64,000 nucleotides of DNA. Source: Variovorax paradoxus (GTDB taxonomy: Bacteria > Pseudomonadota > Gammaproteobacteria > Burkholderiales > Burkholderiaceae_C). Where the stretch lies: the NCBI RefSeq assembly GCF_030815975.1, contig NZ_JAUSXL010000002.1, positions 124,001 through 188,000 on the forward strand, written 5' to 3'. Positions 28,919 to 37,706 of the stretch are shown piece by piece. A program made the translations under genes and the position numbers. The notes beneath the pieces were generated by a model, which had not been told where the DNA came from, made no database searches, and saw only the letters and a program-made list of their open reading frames with translations. How positions within the stretch are numbered: position 1 is the first letter of the stretch; every line of letters begins with the position of its first letter.

Positions 28919-30298
28919 ATGCCGAATTCCACATTCGACTGGCTCCCCTCCCCGTCCCAGCATTTTCTTGTCGTCACCTTTGCGCTACTGGTCTATGTGC
29001 TGACCACGCGCGCGCGCCGCGAGCAGCGCGCCCCCACCACGGCCATCGCGTGGGTCATGGGGCTGGTGCTGATGCCCTACCTCATCCTGCCGATGTACCT
29101 GCTGTTCGGCCAGCGCAAGCTGCGCCCCGCGGGCTCGCCGCGGCCGGCGCGCTCGGCTGCGCCGGGGCACTGGGCCGCCGACCTCATCGAAAGCTTCGGC
29201 CTCGCGCCGCCCGGGCGCTGCGACATCCGGCTGCATGCCGACGGCGACACCGCGCGCGAGGCGCTGTGGCAGGTGATCGACGGCGCGCGCGAGCGCATCG
29301 ACGTGAGCACCTTCATCATCGGCGACGACGCGCTGGGCCGCTCGGTGATCGAACGGCTGGCGCTGCGCGCGCGCGAAGGCATCAAGGTGCGCGTGCTGCT
29401 CGACGGCTTCGGCGCGCTGACCCTGCCGCGCCGCCACACCCGCCTGCTGCGCGCCGCGGGCGGCGAAGTCGCCGTGTTCCGCCCCCTCTTCAGCCTGCGT
29501 CGCATCGGGCCGCGCAACCTGCGCAACCACCGCAAGTTCACCATTGCGGACGACGGCTGGCTGTGGTCGGGCGGGCGCAATCTCGCGGGCGAATACTTCA
29601 CCGGCAGCGACAAGTTCCCCGAAGCCTGGCCCGACCTGTCCTTCGACCTGCGCGGCAGCGTGGCCGCAGCGGCCGCGCGCCAGTTCGACCACGACTGGAG
29701 CTCGGTGCGCGGGCGCAAGGCACGCGCCATCACGGCCGACGACGTGGAGGAAGGCCCGGGCAGCGCCATGGCGCAATTCCTGCCGAGCGGCCCCGACCAG
29801 ACCGAGGACACCGCCCATGCGCTGCTGATCGACGCCTGCTTTCGCGCCGAGCACCGCGTGCTCGCCGTCACGCCCTATTTCGTGCCCGGCGACGGGCTGC
29901 GCGATGCGCTGCGGCTGGCCGCGCGGCGCGGCGTACAGGTGACCATCGCCATGCCCGCGCGGTCGAACCACCGCCTGGCCGATTTCGTGCGCGCACGCGC
30001 CATGCGCGACTTGGCGCGCGCGGGCGTGAGCTTTCGCATGCTGCCCTTCATGGCCCATGCCAAGGCCGTGGTGGTCGACGACGAGCTGGCCATGTGCGGC
30101 TCCATCAACCTCGACCTGCGCAGCCTGCTGCTCAACCACGAGGCGGCCGTGGTGTTCTACGGCCCGCGCCAGATCGACTGGCTGGCCAAGTGGATCGACA
30201 CCATCGCCTCCGCCGGCGAGCCCTACCGCGCGCGGCGTCCGGGCCTGGTGCGCGACGTGGCCGAAGGGCTGCTGCTCACCGTCGCTTTCCAGCTCTAG
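28919..30298 (+). CDS. cls: Cardiolipin synthase-type phospholipase D protein
   Basis: A 459-residue membrane enzyme that joins two phosphatidylglycerols into cardiolipin. Two N-terminal transmembrane helices (FLVVTFALLVYVLTT and WVMGLVLMPYLILPMYLLFG) precede two phospholipase D domains. The HKD motifs are NHRKFTIADDGWLWSGGRN and AHAKAVVVDDELAMCGSINLD. Layout and length match ClsA-type proteins. Its last 23 bp overlap the convergent TetR gene. Another PLD-type phosphatidyltransferase role is possible. Confidence 0.88.
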   Translation: MPNSTFDWLPSPSQHFLVVTFALLVYVLTTRARREQRAPTTAIAWVMGLVLMPYLILPMYLLFGQRKLRPAGSPRPARSAAPGHWAADLIESFGLAPPGRCDIRLHADGDTAREALWQVIDGARERIDVSTFIIGDDALGRSVIERLALRAREGIKVRVLLDGFGALTLPRRHTRLLRAAGGEVAVFRPLFSLRRIGPRNLRNHRKFTIADDGWLWSGGRNLAGEYFTGSDKFPEAWPDLSFDLRGSVAAAAARQFDHDWSSVRGRKARAITADDVEEGPGSAMAQFLPSGPDQTEDTAHALLIDACFRAEHRVLAVTPYFVPGDGLRDALRLAARRGVQVTIAMPARSNHRLADFVRARAMRDLARAGVSFRMLPFMAHAKAVVVDDELAMCGSINLDLRSLLLNHEAAVVFYGPRQIDWLAKWIDTIASAGEPYRARRPGLVRDVAEGLLLTVAFQL

Positions 30299-30998
30299 CG
30301 GGCGCCGCGGTCCTGGCCGCCTCCTTCGCGATGGCATCGAGGCCCGCGAACACGTAGCGCATCAGGTCGTCCGCCAGGCCGTCGGCATCCTTCAGGGCCG
30401 GCAGCACCTTGCTGGCCAGGTCCTTGGGGGCCACGGTCATCACGATGCAGGGCAGCACTGCGAACAGCAGCGCCCGCTGCACCGAGGGATGGTCGTCGGG
30501 CAGGCCCATGATGCCGCCGATCAGCCCGCGGATCAGCCGGGCCTTGGGCAGCACCGCCTGCCGGATCAGCGCAGGCAGCGCCGGCGAAGGCGACAGCGCC
30601 TCGCGCAGCACCACGCGAAATCCCCAGGGCGCCCGGGGCTGGCTGCCCAGCTCGATCAGGTGCATGAGGAACGCTCGCAGCTTCTGCCGCGGATCGGTGG
30701 GCTCGCTGGCCAGGCTGGCCAGTTCGTCCATGCTCACGAGCTGGCGGTGCGCCTCGATCAGCACGGCCTCGTAGAGCCCGTCCCGGCTGCCGAAGTGGTA
30801 ATTGACCGCCGCCATGTTGGTGCCGGCGCGCGTGCAGATTTCCTTGCTGGTGCTCTCGGCGAAGCCGCGCTCCGCGAACAGCTGGCCCGCGGTTTCGAGG
30901 ATGTGCAGCCGCGTGGTGCTGCCGTCGGTGCGCTGGGTGCGCGCCGCGGTCTTGCGCGGGGCGGCGGGGGAGCGGGTACTGGAAGAGCGTGTCGCCAT
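30276..30998 (-). CDS. cecR: TetR family regulator, CecR-like
   Basis: A 240-residue TetR repressor. After a basic Arg/Ser/Thr-rich leader of about 27 residues, the HTH region ILETAGQLFAERGFAESTSKEICTRAGTNMAAVNYHFGSRDGLYEAVL is typical of the CecR (YbiH) group. A CecR-type C-terminal domain follows. It diverges from a ybhGFSR-like operon, the same pairing as in E. coli, where CecR represses ybhG expression. A matching palindrome lies in the 97-bp gap. Chemical inducers are unknown here. Confidence 0.88.
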   Translation of the reverse strand: MATRSSSTRSPAAPRKTAARTQRTDGSTTRLHILETAGQLFAERGFAESTSKEICTRAGTNMAAVNYHFGSRDGLYEAVLIEAHRQLVSMDELASLASEPTDPRQKLRAFLMHLIELGSQPRAPWGFRVVLREALSPSPALPALIRQAVLPKARLIRGLIGGIMGLPDDHPSVQRALLFAVLPCIVMTVAPKDLASKVLPALKDADGLADDLMRYVFAGLDAIAKEAARTAAPARAGKRR

Positions 30999-31029
30999 GG
31001 CCCGAGGTTAATCGAACTGAAAAAATACT

Positions 31030-31051
31030 TCAAATTCAAATTTCAATTTGA
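31030..31051. promoter_or_regulatory. Palindromic operator for the CecR-like repressor
   Basis: TCAAATT, eight bases, then AATTTGA form a perfect inverted repeat in the divergent gap, 31 bp from the cecR start. Its AT richness, spacing and position fit a TetR-family operator that controls both directions. Confidence 0.6.
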
Positions 31052-31095
31052 TAACATCCGGCGAGCACCGTGTGGAAACCGGCAGGAACCCGCTC

Positions 31096-32121
31096 ATGAA
31101 CAAGAAACCCCTCATTGCCGCGGCCGCCGTGGCGCTGGCGGCCGTTGCAGGCGGCTGGTGGTACTTTCATCGCTCGGCCGCGCCGTCCGACCAGCTCGTG
31201 CTGTACGGCAACGTCGATGTGCGCCAGGTCTCGCTCGCCTTCAACGCCAGCGAGCGCGTGGCCGAACTCGCGGTGCGCGAAGGCGACCCTGTGCGGGCCG
31301 GCCAGGTGCTGGGCCGGCTCGACACCCGCTCGCTGGTGCTGCGCGTGGCGCAATCGCAGGCGCGCATCGGCGTGCAGGAACAGGCGCTGCTGCGCCTGAA
31401 GACCGGCAGCCGCCCCGAGGAATTGGCGCAGGCCGGCGCCCAGGTGGCCGCCGCGCAGGCCGATGCCGATCTTTCGCAGCAGCAACTCGCGCGCCTGCAG
31501 GCCATCGGCCAGACCACGGCCGGCCGCGCCGTGAGCCAGCAGGACCTCGACAGTGCGCAGGCCCGCCGCAAGGTGGCGCTCGCGCAGCTGGACAACGCGC
31601 GCAAGGCCCAGCAGCTGGCGGTGGCCGGCCCGCGCAGGGAAGACATCGCGCAGGCGCAGGCCCAGCTCGAATCCGCGCGCGCCGACCTCGCGCTCATGAA
31701 CCACCAGCTGGCCGAAGCCGAGCTCAAGTCGCCCATCGACGCCGTGGTGCGCGCCCGCCTGCTCGAGCCAGGCGACATGGCTTCGCCACAGCGCCCGGCC
31801 TTCACGCTGGCCATCACCGATCCCAAGTGGGTGCGCGCCTATGTGGCGGAGCCCGACCTCGGCCGCGTGCGGCCCGGCCAGCCAGCCAGCGTGGCCACCG
31901 ACAGTCAGCCCGGCCAGCCGATCGCGGGCAAGGTGGGCTACATCTCGTCGGTCGCCGAATTCACGCCCAAGACCGTGCAGACCGAGGAGCTGCGCAGCAG
32001 CCTGGTCTACGAGATCCGCGTGATGGTCGATGACAAGGAAGACCGGCTGCGGCTCGGCATGCCGGCGACCGTGCGGCTGCAGCTCGCCTCGTCCTCCTCC
32101 ACCGCCAGCGGCAAACCCTGA
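31096..32121 (+). CDS. ybhG: HlyD-like membrane fusion protein of ABC exporter
   Basis: A 341-residue periplasmic adaptor. One N-terminal membrane anchor (LIAAAAVALAAVAGGWWYF) precedes a barrel-sandwich (VLYGNVDVRQVSLAFNASERV). A long coiled hairpin rich in Ala/Gln (about residues 85-205) follows, and a beta-barrel domain ends the protein. RLKTGSRPEEL and AELKSPIDAVVRARLLEPGD are characteristic of YbhG. It links the inner-membrane ABC exporter to the outer-membrane factor encoded last in the operon. Its stop shares one base with the next start (TGATG). ATG at 31096 follows CAGGAA. Confidence 0.9.
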   Translation: MNKKPLIAAAAVALAAVAGGWWYFHRSAAPSDQLVLYGNVDVRQVSLAFNASERVAELAVREGDPVRAGQVLGRLDTRSLVLRVAQSQARIGVQEQALLRLKTGSRPEELAQAGAQVAAAQADADLSQQQLARLQAIGQTTAGRAVSQQDLDSAQARRKVALAQLDNARKAQQLAVAGPRREDIAQAQAQLESARADLALMNHQLAEAELKSPIDAVVRARLLEPGDMASPQRPAFTLAITDPKWVRAYVAEPDLGRVRPGQPASVATDSQPGQPIAGKVGYISSVAEFTPKTVQTEELRSSLVYEIRVMVDDKEDRLRLGMPATVRLQLASSSSTASGKP

Positions 32122-33902
32122 TGCACGACACCGGGCCCGCCGTGGCTGCACGCTCCCTGCACAAGCGCTTCGTGGCCAAGGGCTCGAAGCAGGTGGTGCG
32201 CGCGCTCGACGATGTGTCGCTCGAAGTGCCCACCGGCACGCTCACGGCGCTGGTCGGACCCGACGGCGCCGGCAAGACCACGCTGCTGCGGCTCATGGCC
32301 GGCCTGATGCGCGCCGATGAAGGCGAGCTGCGCGTGCTCGGCATCGACGTGTCGGCCGATCCGCAGGCGGTGCAGGACCGCATCAGCTACATGCCGCAGC
32401 GCTTCGGCCTCTACGACGACCTGAGCGTGCAGGAGAATCTCGACCTCTACGCCGACCTGCATGGTGTTTCCGCCGGCCAGCGCCGCGAGCGCTATGCGCG
32501 CCTGATGGAAATGACCGACCTCGGCCGTTTCACCGGCCGCCCCGCGGGCAAGCTCTCGGGCGGCATGAAGCAGAAGCTGGGCCTCGCCTGCACGCTGGTG
32601 CGCTCGCCCGACCTGCTGCTGCTCGACGAGCCCACCGTGGGCGTCGACCCGCTCTCGCGGCGCGAGCTCTGGCAGATCGTGCAGCAGCTGGTCGACGACG
32701 AAAAGCTTTCGGTGATCGCGAGCACCGCCTACCTCGACGAGGCCGAGCGCTGCAGCCACGTGTTCGTGCTGCAGGAGGGCCGGCTGATCGCGCAGGGCAC
32801 GCCGGACCAGATCCGCGCCCATGCAGAGGGCACGTGCTTCGTCGCGGCGCCGCCCGATGGCGAGGCGCCGCGCCTGATGCAGGCGCGCCTGCTCGACGCG
32901 CGGCAGCAGATCGTCGATGCCGTGCCGCGAGGCGGCGAGGTGCACTTCATCCGCCGCCCGGGCACGGACGATGCGGCGCTCAGGAAGCTGCTGGCCGGTG
33001 CGCGCGCCGAGCCCGTGCCGCCGCGGCTCGAAGACGGCTTCATGACGCTGCTGCGCAGCCGGCAGGCCGCCGACACGAACATCGCGCAATCGGCGACGAG
33101 CGAGGGCCTTGCACCGGCCGAAGGAGAGCCCGGCGAAGTGGTCATCGAGGTGAAGGACCTGGTGCGCCGCTTCGGCGATTTCGTGGCCGTGGCAAGCACC
33201 AGCTTCTCGGTGCGGCGCGGCGAGATCTTCGGCCTGCTCGGGCCCAACGGCGCGGGCAAGACGACTACCTTCCGCATGCTCTGCGGCCTCTTGCCCGCGA
33301 GCGGCGGGCAGCTGCGCGTGGCCGGCGTCGACCTGCGCCATGCGCGCGCGCAGGCCCGCCAGCGCATCGGCTATGTCTCGCAGAAGTTCGCGCTCTACGG
33401 CAACCTCACGGTGCGCGAGAACCTTTCGTTCTTCGGTGGCGCCTACGGCCTGCGCGGGCAGAAGCTGCAGGGACGCATGGACACGGTGCTGCGGCAGTTC
33501 GACCTCGAACGCGAACTCGATGCGCCCAGCGGCCAGCTGCCCGGCGGCTACCGGCAGCGCCTGGCCATGGCCACGGGCCTGCTGCACGAGCCCGAGATCC
33601 TGTTCCTCGACGAGCCCACCAGCGGCGCCGACCCGCTCGCGCGCCGCGAGTTCTGGCGCCGCATCACGGCGCTGGCCGAGGGCGGCACCACCGTCGTCAT
33701 CACGACGCACTTCATGGAAGAGGCCGAGTACTGCGACCGCATCGTGATCCAGGACGCCGGCAAGGTGCTGGCCATCGGCACGCCGCGCGAGGTGCGGGCG
33801 CAGGCGCGGGATGGCGGGGACGAGGAAAGGCGCATCGACATGGAGCAGGCTTTCATCGGCATCGTCGAGAAGGCGCGGCGCGAAGAAAGGACGCAGCCAT
33901 GA
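32121..33902 (+). CDS. ybhF: Tandem ATP-binding protein of ABC exporter
   Basis: A 593-residue protein with two fused nucleotide-binding domains, as in YbhF. Domain 1 has Walker A LVGPDGAGKTTLLRL, signature LSGGMKQKLGLACTL and Walker B LLLLDEPTVGVDP. Domain 2 has LLGPNGAGKTTTFRML, LPGGYRQRLAMATGL and ILFLDEPTSGADP. The first H-loop position looks altered (VIASTAYLDEAERC, Ala-Tyr where His is usual), while the second is intact (VITTHFMEEAEYC), suggesting unequal ATP sites. The ATGA overlap with the next permease gene implies coupling. Confidence 0.92.
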   Translation: MHDTGPAVAARSLHKRFVAKGSKQVVRALDDVSLEVPTGTLTALVGPDGAGKTTLLRLMAGLMRADEGELRVLGIDVSADPQAVQDRISYMPQRFGLYDDLSVQENLDLYADLHGVSAGQRRERYARLMEMTDLGRFTGRPAGKLSGGMKQKLGLACTLVRSPDLLLLDEPTVGVDPLSRRELWQIVQQLVDDEKLSVIASTAYLDEAERCSHVFVLQEGRLIAQGTPDQIRAHAEGTCFVAAPPDGEAPRLMQARLLDARQQIVDAVPRGGEVHFIRRPGTDDAALRKLLAGARAEPVPPRLEDGFMTLLRSRQAADTNIAQSATSEGLAPAEGEPGEVVIEVKDLVRRFGDFVAVASTSFSVRRGEIFGLLGPNGAGKTTTFRMLCGLLPASGGQLRVAGVDLRHARAQARQRIGYVSQKFALYGNLTVRENLSFFGGAYGLRGQKLQGRMDTVLRQFDLERELDAPSGQLPGGYRQRLAMATGLLHEPEILFLDEPTSGADPLARREFWRRITALAEGGTTVVITTHFMEEAEYCDRIVIQDAGKVLAIGTPREVRAQARDGGDEERRIDMEQAFIGIVEKARREERTQP

Positions 33903-35035
33903 GCGGCTTCCGCACCCGGCTCGTCTCGCTCACGCGCAAGGAGTTTCGCCAGCTGCTGCGCGACCGCAGCAACCTGGCCATCGGCATCCTGCTGCCGATG
34001 GTGCTGATCCTGATCTTCGGCTACGGCATGTCGCTGGACGTGAAGAACGCGCCGGTGGCCGTGGTGCTCGAAGACGCCTCGCCCACCGCGCACGAGGCCA
34101 TTGCGGGCCTGCAGCTTTCGCCCGCCATCGCGCCCGTGCTGCTGGGCTCGATGCACGAGGCCGAGGCCTTGATGCGCGAGCGCAAGGTCGACGCCATCGT
34201 GCGCGTGCCCGCCGACTTCTCGCGTGCGCTGGCCGCGGGCAACGCGCGCGTGCAGCTCATCGTGCATGGCGCCGACGCGGGGCGCGCGACCATCATCCAG
34301 GCCTACGTGAGCGGTGCCCTGGCGCAAGCGGCCGTGCGCCAGGCCGACCGCGGCGGCGGCAGCACAGGCGCGGACGCACTCCCAACGGGCCGAGTGACCG
34401 TGGAGCAGCGCATGTGGTTCAACGCCGCGAACACCAGCACCTGGTACCTGGTGCCGGGCCTCATCGTGCTCATCATGACGCTGGTCGGCGCGTTTCTCAC
34501 CGCGCTGGTGATGGCCCGCGAATGGGAGCGCGGCACGCTCGAGGCGCTGTTCGTCACGCCGGTGCGGCCGGTGGAAATACTGCTGGCCAAGATCATTCCG
34601 TACTTCGCGGTCGGCATGCTGGGCCTCGCGCTGTGCCTCTTGGCCGCGCGCTTCCTGTTCGCGGTGCCGATGGTCGGCTCGCTGCTCGCCGTGGTGCTCA
34701 GTTCGATGCTCTACCTGATCGTGGCGGTGAGCCTGGGGCTGGTGATCTCGTCGGTCACGCGCAACCAGTTTCTCGCGAGCCAGGTGGCGCTGATCGCCAC
34801 CTTCATGCCTTCGATGATGCTGTCGGGCTTTTTGTTCGACCTGCGCAACGTGCCCACCGCCGTGCGCGTGATCGGCCATGTGCTGCCGGCCACTTACTTC
34901 ATGGACCTGATCAGGACGCTGTTTCTTGCGGGCGACGTCTGGCCGCTGATCTGGCGCAACTGCGCGGTCCTCGTGGCCTATGCGGTGGGCCTGCTGCTGC
35001 TGGCCCGCGCCGTCACGCGCAAGAGCCTCGACTGA
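33899..35035 (+). CDS. ybhS: ABC-2 type exporter permease, YbhS-like
   Basis: A 378-residue ABC-2 permease. One N-terminal helix (LAIGILLPMVLILIFGYGM) is followed by a large periplasmic domain (about residues 45-180). Five C-terminal helices follow, including GLIVLIMTLVGAFLTALVM and LAVVLSSMLYLIVAVSLGLVI. AREWERGTLEALFVTPVRPVEILLAK is the conserved coupling element. It should pair with the YbhR-like subunit. Confidence 0.91.
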   Translation: MSGFRTRLVSLTRKEFRQLLRDRSNLAIGILLPMVLILIFGYGMSLDVKNAPVAVVLEDASPTAHEAIAGLQLSPAIAPVLLGSMHEAEALMRERKVDAIVRVPADFSRALAAGNARVQLIVHGADAGRATIIQAYVSGALAQAAVRQADRGGGSTGADALPTGRVTVEQRMWFNAANTSTWYLVPGLIVLIMTLVGAFLTALVMAREWERGTLEALFVTPVRPVEILLAKIIPYFAVGMLGLALCLLAARFLFAVPMVGSLLAVVLSSMLYLIVAVSLGLVISSVTRNQFLASQVALIATFMPSMMLSGFLFDLRNVPTAVRVIGHVLPATYFMDLIRTLFLAGDVWPLIWRNCAVLVAYAVGLLLLARAVTRKSLD

Positions 35036-35048
35036 AGGACAGCCTCTC

Positions 35049-36167
35049 ATGACCGACTTCCTGTTGCGCGTCGCCAACCTCTGCAAGAAAGAGTTGCTCG
35101 CCATCTTCAAGGACCCGGCCAGCCGCGTGATCCTGTTCGTTCCGGCCATCATGCAGAGCCTCGTCTTCGGCTACGCCGCCACCTACGACCTCTCGAACGT
35201 GCCCTACGCGCTGCTCGACCAGAGCCGCACGGGCGCATCGACCGAACTGATTGCGCACCTCGACAGCACCGGTGTCTTCCATCGCGTCGCCACGCTGCGC
35301 ACGCAGGCCGACATCCGCGAGGTGATCGACACCGAAAAGGCGCTGCTGGTGATCCAGATCGCGCCGAACTTCGAGCAGCAGCTCGGCGCGGGCCAGCCCG
35401 CGGCCATCCAGCTGATTCTCGATGCGCGCAACTCCAACACCGCGGGCTCCGCGGCCGGCTACGTGAGCGCGGTGGTCGAGCGCTACAACGCCGAATTGCG
35501 CATGCGCGCCGGCGCGCCGCCGGCCCCGCTCACCGTCGAATCGCGCGCCTGGTTCAACCCCAACCTCGAAACGCGCTGGAACCTGCTGCCCGGCCTGATC
35601 GCCGCGCTCAGCATGCTGCAGACGCTGCTGCTCACTGCGCTTTCGGTGGCGCGGGAGCGCGAGCAAGGCACCTTCGACCAGCTGCTGGTCACGCCGATGT
35701 CGCCGCTCGAGATCATGATCGGCAAGGCGCTGCCGCCGGTGCTGGTGGGCCTTGCGCAGTCGACGCTGATCCTGCTGGTGGCGCTGTTCTGGTTCGGCAT
35801 TCCGATGGCAGGCTCGCTGGCCACGCTCTACACCGGGCTGGTTTTCTTCACCGTGGCCAGCGTTGGCATCGGCCTTTCGATCTCTGCTGTGTCGGCCAAC
35901 ATGCAGCAGGCCATGCTCTACACCTTCGTGCTGCTGATGCCGATGATGCTGCTCTCCGGCCTGACCACGCCGGTGCGCAACATGCCGCACGTTCTGCAGC
36001 TGATCACCATGGCCAATCCGCTGCGCTTCGCGATCGAGCTGGTGCAGCGCGTCTATCTGGAAGGCGTAGGCCTGTCCACGGTGTGGCACAACCTGATTCC
36101 GCTGTCGATCATCGCCATCGTCACGCTGCCGCTGGCGGCCTGGCTGTTTCGCCATCGCCTGGTCTAG
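35049..36167 (+). CDS. ybhR: ABC-2 type exporter permease, YbhR-like
   Basis: A 372-residue second ABC-2 permease with the same topology: FKDPASRVILFVPAIMQSLVFGYAA, a periplasmic domain, then AREREQGTFDQLLVTPMSPLEIMIGK and the C-terminal helices. It starts 13 bp after ybhS and ends 9 bp before the outer-membrane factor gene. The two permeases probably form a heterodimer driven by the fused ATPase. Confidence 0.91.
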   Translation: MTDFLLRVANLCKKELLAIFKDPASRVILFVPAIMQSLVFGYAATYDLSNVPYALLDQSRTGASTELIAHLDSTGVFHRVATLRTQADIREVIDTEKALLVIQIAPNFEQQLGAGQPAAIQLILDARNSNTAGSAAGYVSAVVERYNAELRMRAGAPPAPLTVESRAWFNPNLETRWNLLPGLIAALSMLQTLLLTALSVAREREQGTFDQLLVTPMSPLEIMIGKALPPVLVGLAQSTLILLVALFWFGIPMAGSLATLYTGLVFFTVASVGIGLSISAVSANMQQAMLYTFVLLMPMMLLSGLTTPVRNMPHVLQLITMANPLRFAIELVQRVYLEGVGLSTVWHNLIPLSIIAIVTLPLAAWLFRHRLV

Positions 36168-36176
36168 GAGCACCAC

Positions 36177-37706
36177 ATGCCTGCATCGCGCACCCCCTTT
36201 GCATGTTCCATGCTTGCGCTGCTTCTGAGCGGATGCGCCGTGGGGCCCGACCATCAGCCCGCGGAACCGCAGGCACCCACCGACTGGTCCGCGTGGCATG
36301 GCGGCTCGCCGGCGCTGCTCGGCGCCGAGCGCCAAGCTGCGCCCACGGCCGCCGCATCCGGCGACTGGAAGGCCTTCGGCGATCCGCTGCTCGACCGGTT
36401 GCACGCCCGCGCGCTCGCCGCCAACCACGACCTGCAGACCGCTGCCCTGCACTTTGCCCAAAGTCGCGTGCAGCGCACCGCAGCCACAGCGCAGCAGGCA
36501 CCACAGCTCAATGCCAGCGGCAGCGTCAACCGGCAGCGCCAGAGCGAGAGCGGCGCCGCCACGCGGATGATCGATGCGCTGGGCTCGTCGGTCGCCAACC
36601 GCGACCAGCTGATCCGCACGCTCAGCGAGCCCTACAACCTCTACCAGGCCGGCTTCGATACGTCGTGGGAAATCGATCTCTGGGGCCGCGTGCGGCGCAG
36701 TATCGAAGCCGCCGATGCCGATGCCGGCGCATCGGCCGCGCTGCTGCGGCAGGCACAGCTCAGCGTGCAGGCCGAGGTGGCGCGCAGCTACTTCGAACTG
36801 CGCGGCGCACAGCGCGAGTTGCGCCTGGCGAACGCCGACATCGCGGCCGCGGCCGAATCGCTCGAACTGGTGCAGGCGCGTGCCGACGGCGGCCTGGTCA
36901 CCGACCTGGACCCGACCCGCCAGCGCACGCAGCTGGCCGAACTGCGCGCACGCGTTCCGATGCTGCTGCAGCAGGAGGCGCAGGCGATGAACCAGATCAC
37001 GCTGCTGACCGGCGCATCGCCCGGCACGCTGAACGCCGAACTCGCGCCGCCGGCCGGCGGCGCGGGCGACACGCTCGAAACGCTGCAAGCACCACCGCTG
37101 CCCGAGCTTGCGCTGGGCCTGCCCGGCGACGTGGCGCGCCGGCGCCCCGACATCGCCGCGGCCGAAGCCCAACTGCATGCCGCCACCGCCCGCATCGGCA
37201 TTGCGGTGGCCGACCTCTACCCGCGCATCACGCTCGGTGCGGGCTTCGGCTACGAGTCGGCCGGCAGCGAACGCTTTGGCGAATGGGGCAGCCGGCAATG
37301 GCATGTCGGCCCCTCCATCAGCCTGCCGATCTTCGACAACGGCCGGCGCCGCAGCACGGTGAGCCTGCGCGAGCTGCAGCAGCAGGAAGCCGCAGTGGCC
37401 TTCCAGCAGGCCGTGCTCAAGGCATGGCACGAGATCGATTCGGCGCTGAGCGCCTACGCCGCCGAGCGCCAGCGCCATGCCGAGCTGGTCGAGCGCGAGC
37501 GCAGCAGCCGCGATGCGCTCACGCTCGCCCATGCGCGCTACGCTAACGGGCTCACGGATTTCGGCGTCGAACTCGATGCCCGCCGCGCACTGCTGCAGGC
37601 CCGGCGCGACCAGGTGCAAAGCACGAGCCGCATGGCGGTCGGCATGGTAGCCGTCTACAAGGCGCTCGGCGGCGGCGTGCCACTGGCGCCGAACTCACCA
37701 GGCTAG
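36177..37706 (+). CDS. Outer-membrane efflux factor, NodT-type lipoprotein
   Basis: A 509-residue TolC-like outer-membrane channel subunit. The lipoprotein signal is LALLLSGCAVGPDH. AVGPDHQPAEPQAP at the mature start, FDTSWEIDLWGRVRRSIEAADADAGAS, and LPGDVARRRPDIAAAEAQLHAATARIGIAVADLYPRI are NodT-family hallmarks. It completes a tripartite exporter with the YbhGFSR-like genes; the E. coli ybh locus lacks such a gene. AGGAG lies six bases upstream of the ATG. Its TAG stop shares CTAG with the convergent kinase-like gene. Confidence 0.92.
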   Translation: MPASRTPFACSMLALLLSGCAVGPDHQPAEPQAPTDWSAWHGGSPALLGAERQAAPTAAASGDWKAFGDPLLDRLHARALAANHDLQTAALHFAQSRVQRTAATAQQAPQLNASGSVNRQRQSESGAATRMIDALGSSVANRDQLIRTLSEPYNLYQAGFDTSWEIDLWGRVRRSIEAADADAGASAALLRQAQLSVQAEVARSYFELRGAQRELRLANADIAAAAESLELVQARADGGLVTDLDPTRQRTQLAELRARVPMLLQQEAQAMNQITLLTGASPGTLNAELAPPAGGAGDTLETLQAPPLPELALGLPGDVARRRPDIAAAEAQLHAATARIGIAVADLYPRITLGAGFGYESAGSERFGEWGSRQWHVGPSISLPIFDNGRRRSTVSLRELQQQEAAVAFQQAVLKAWHEIDSALSAYAAERQRHAELVERERSSRDALTLAHARYANGLTDFGVELDARRALLQARRDQVQSTSRMAVGMVAVYKALGGGVPLAPNSPG

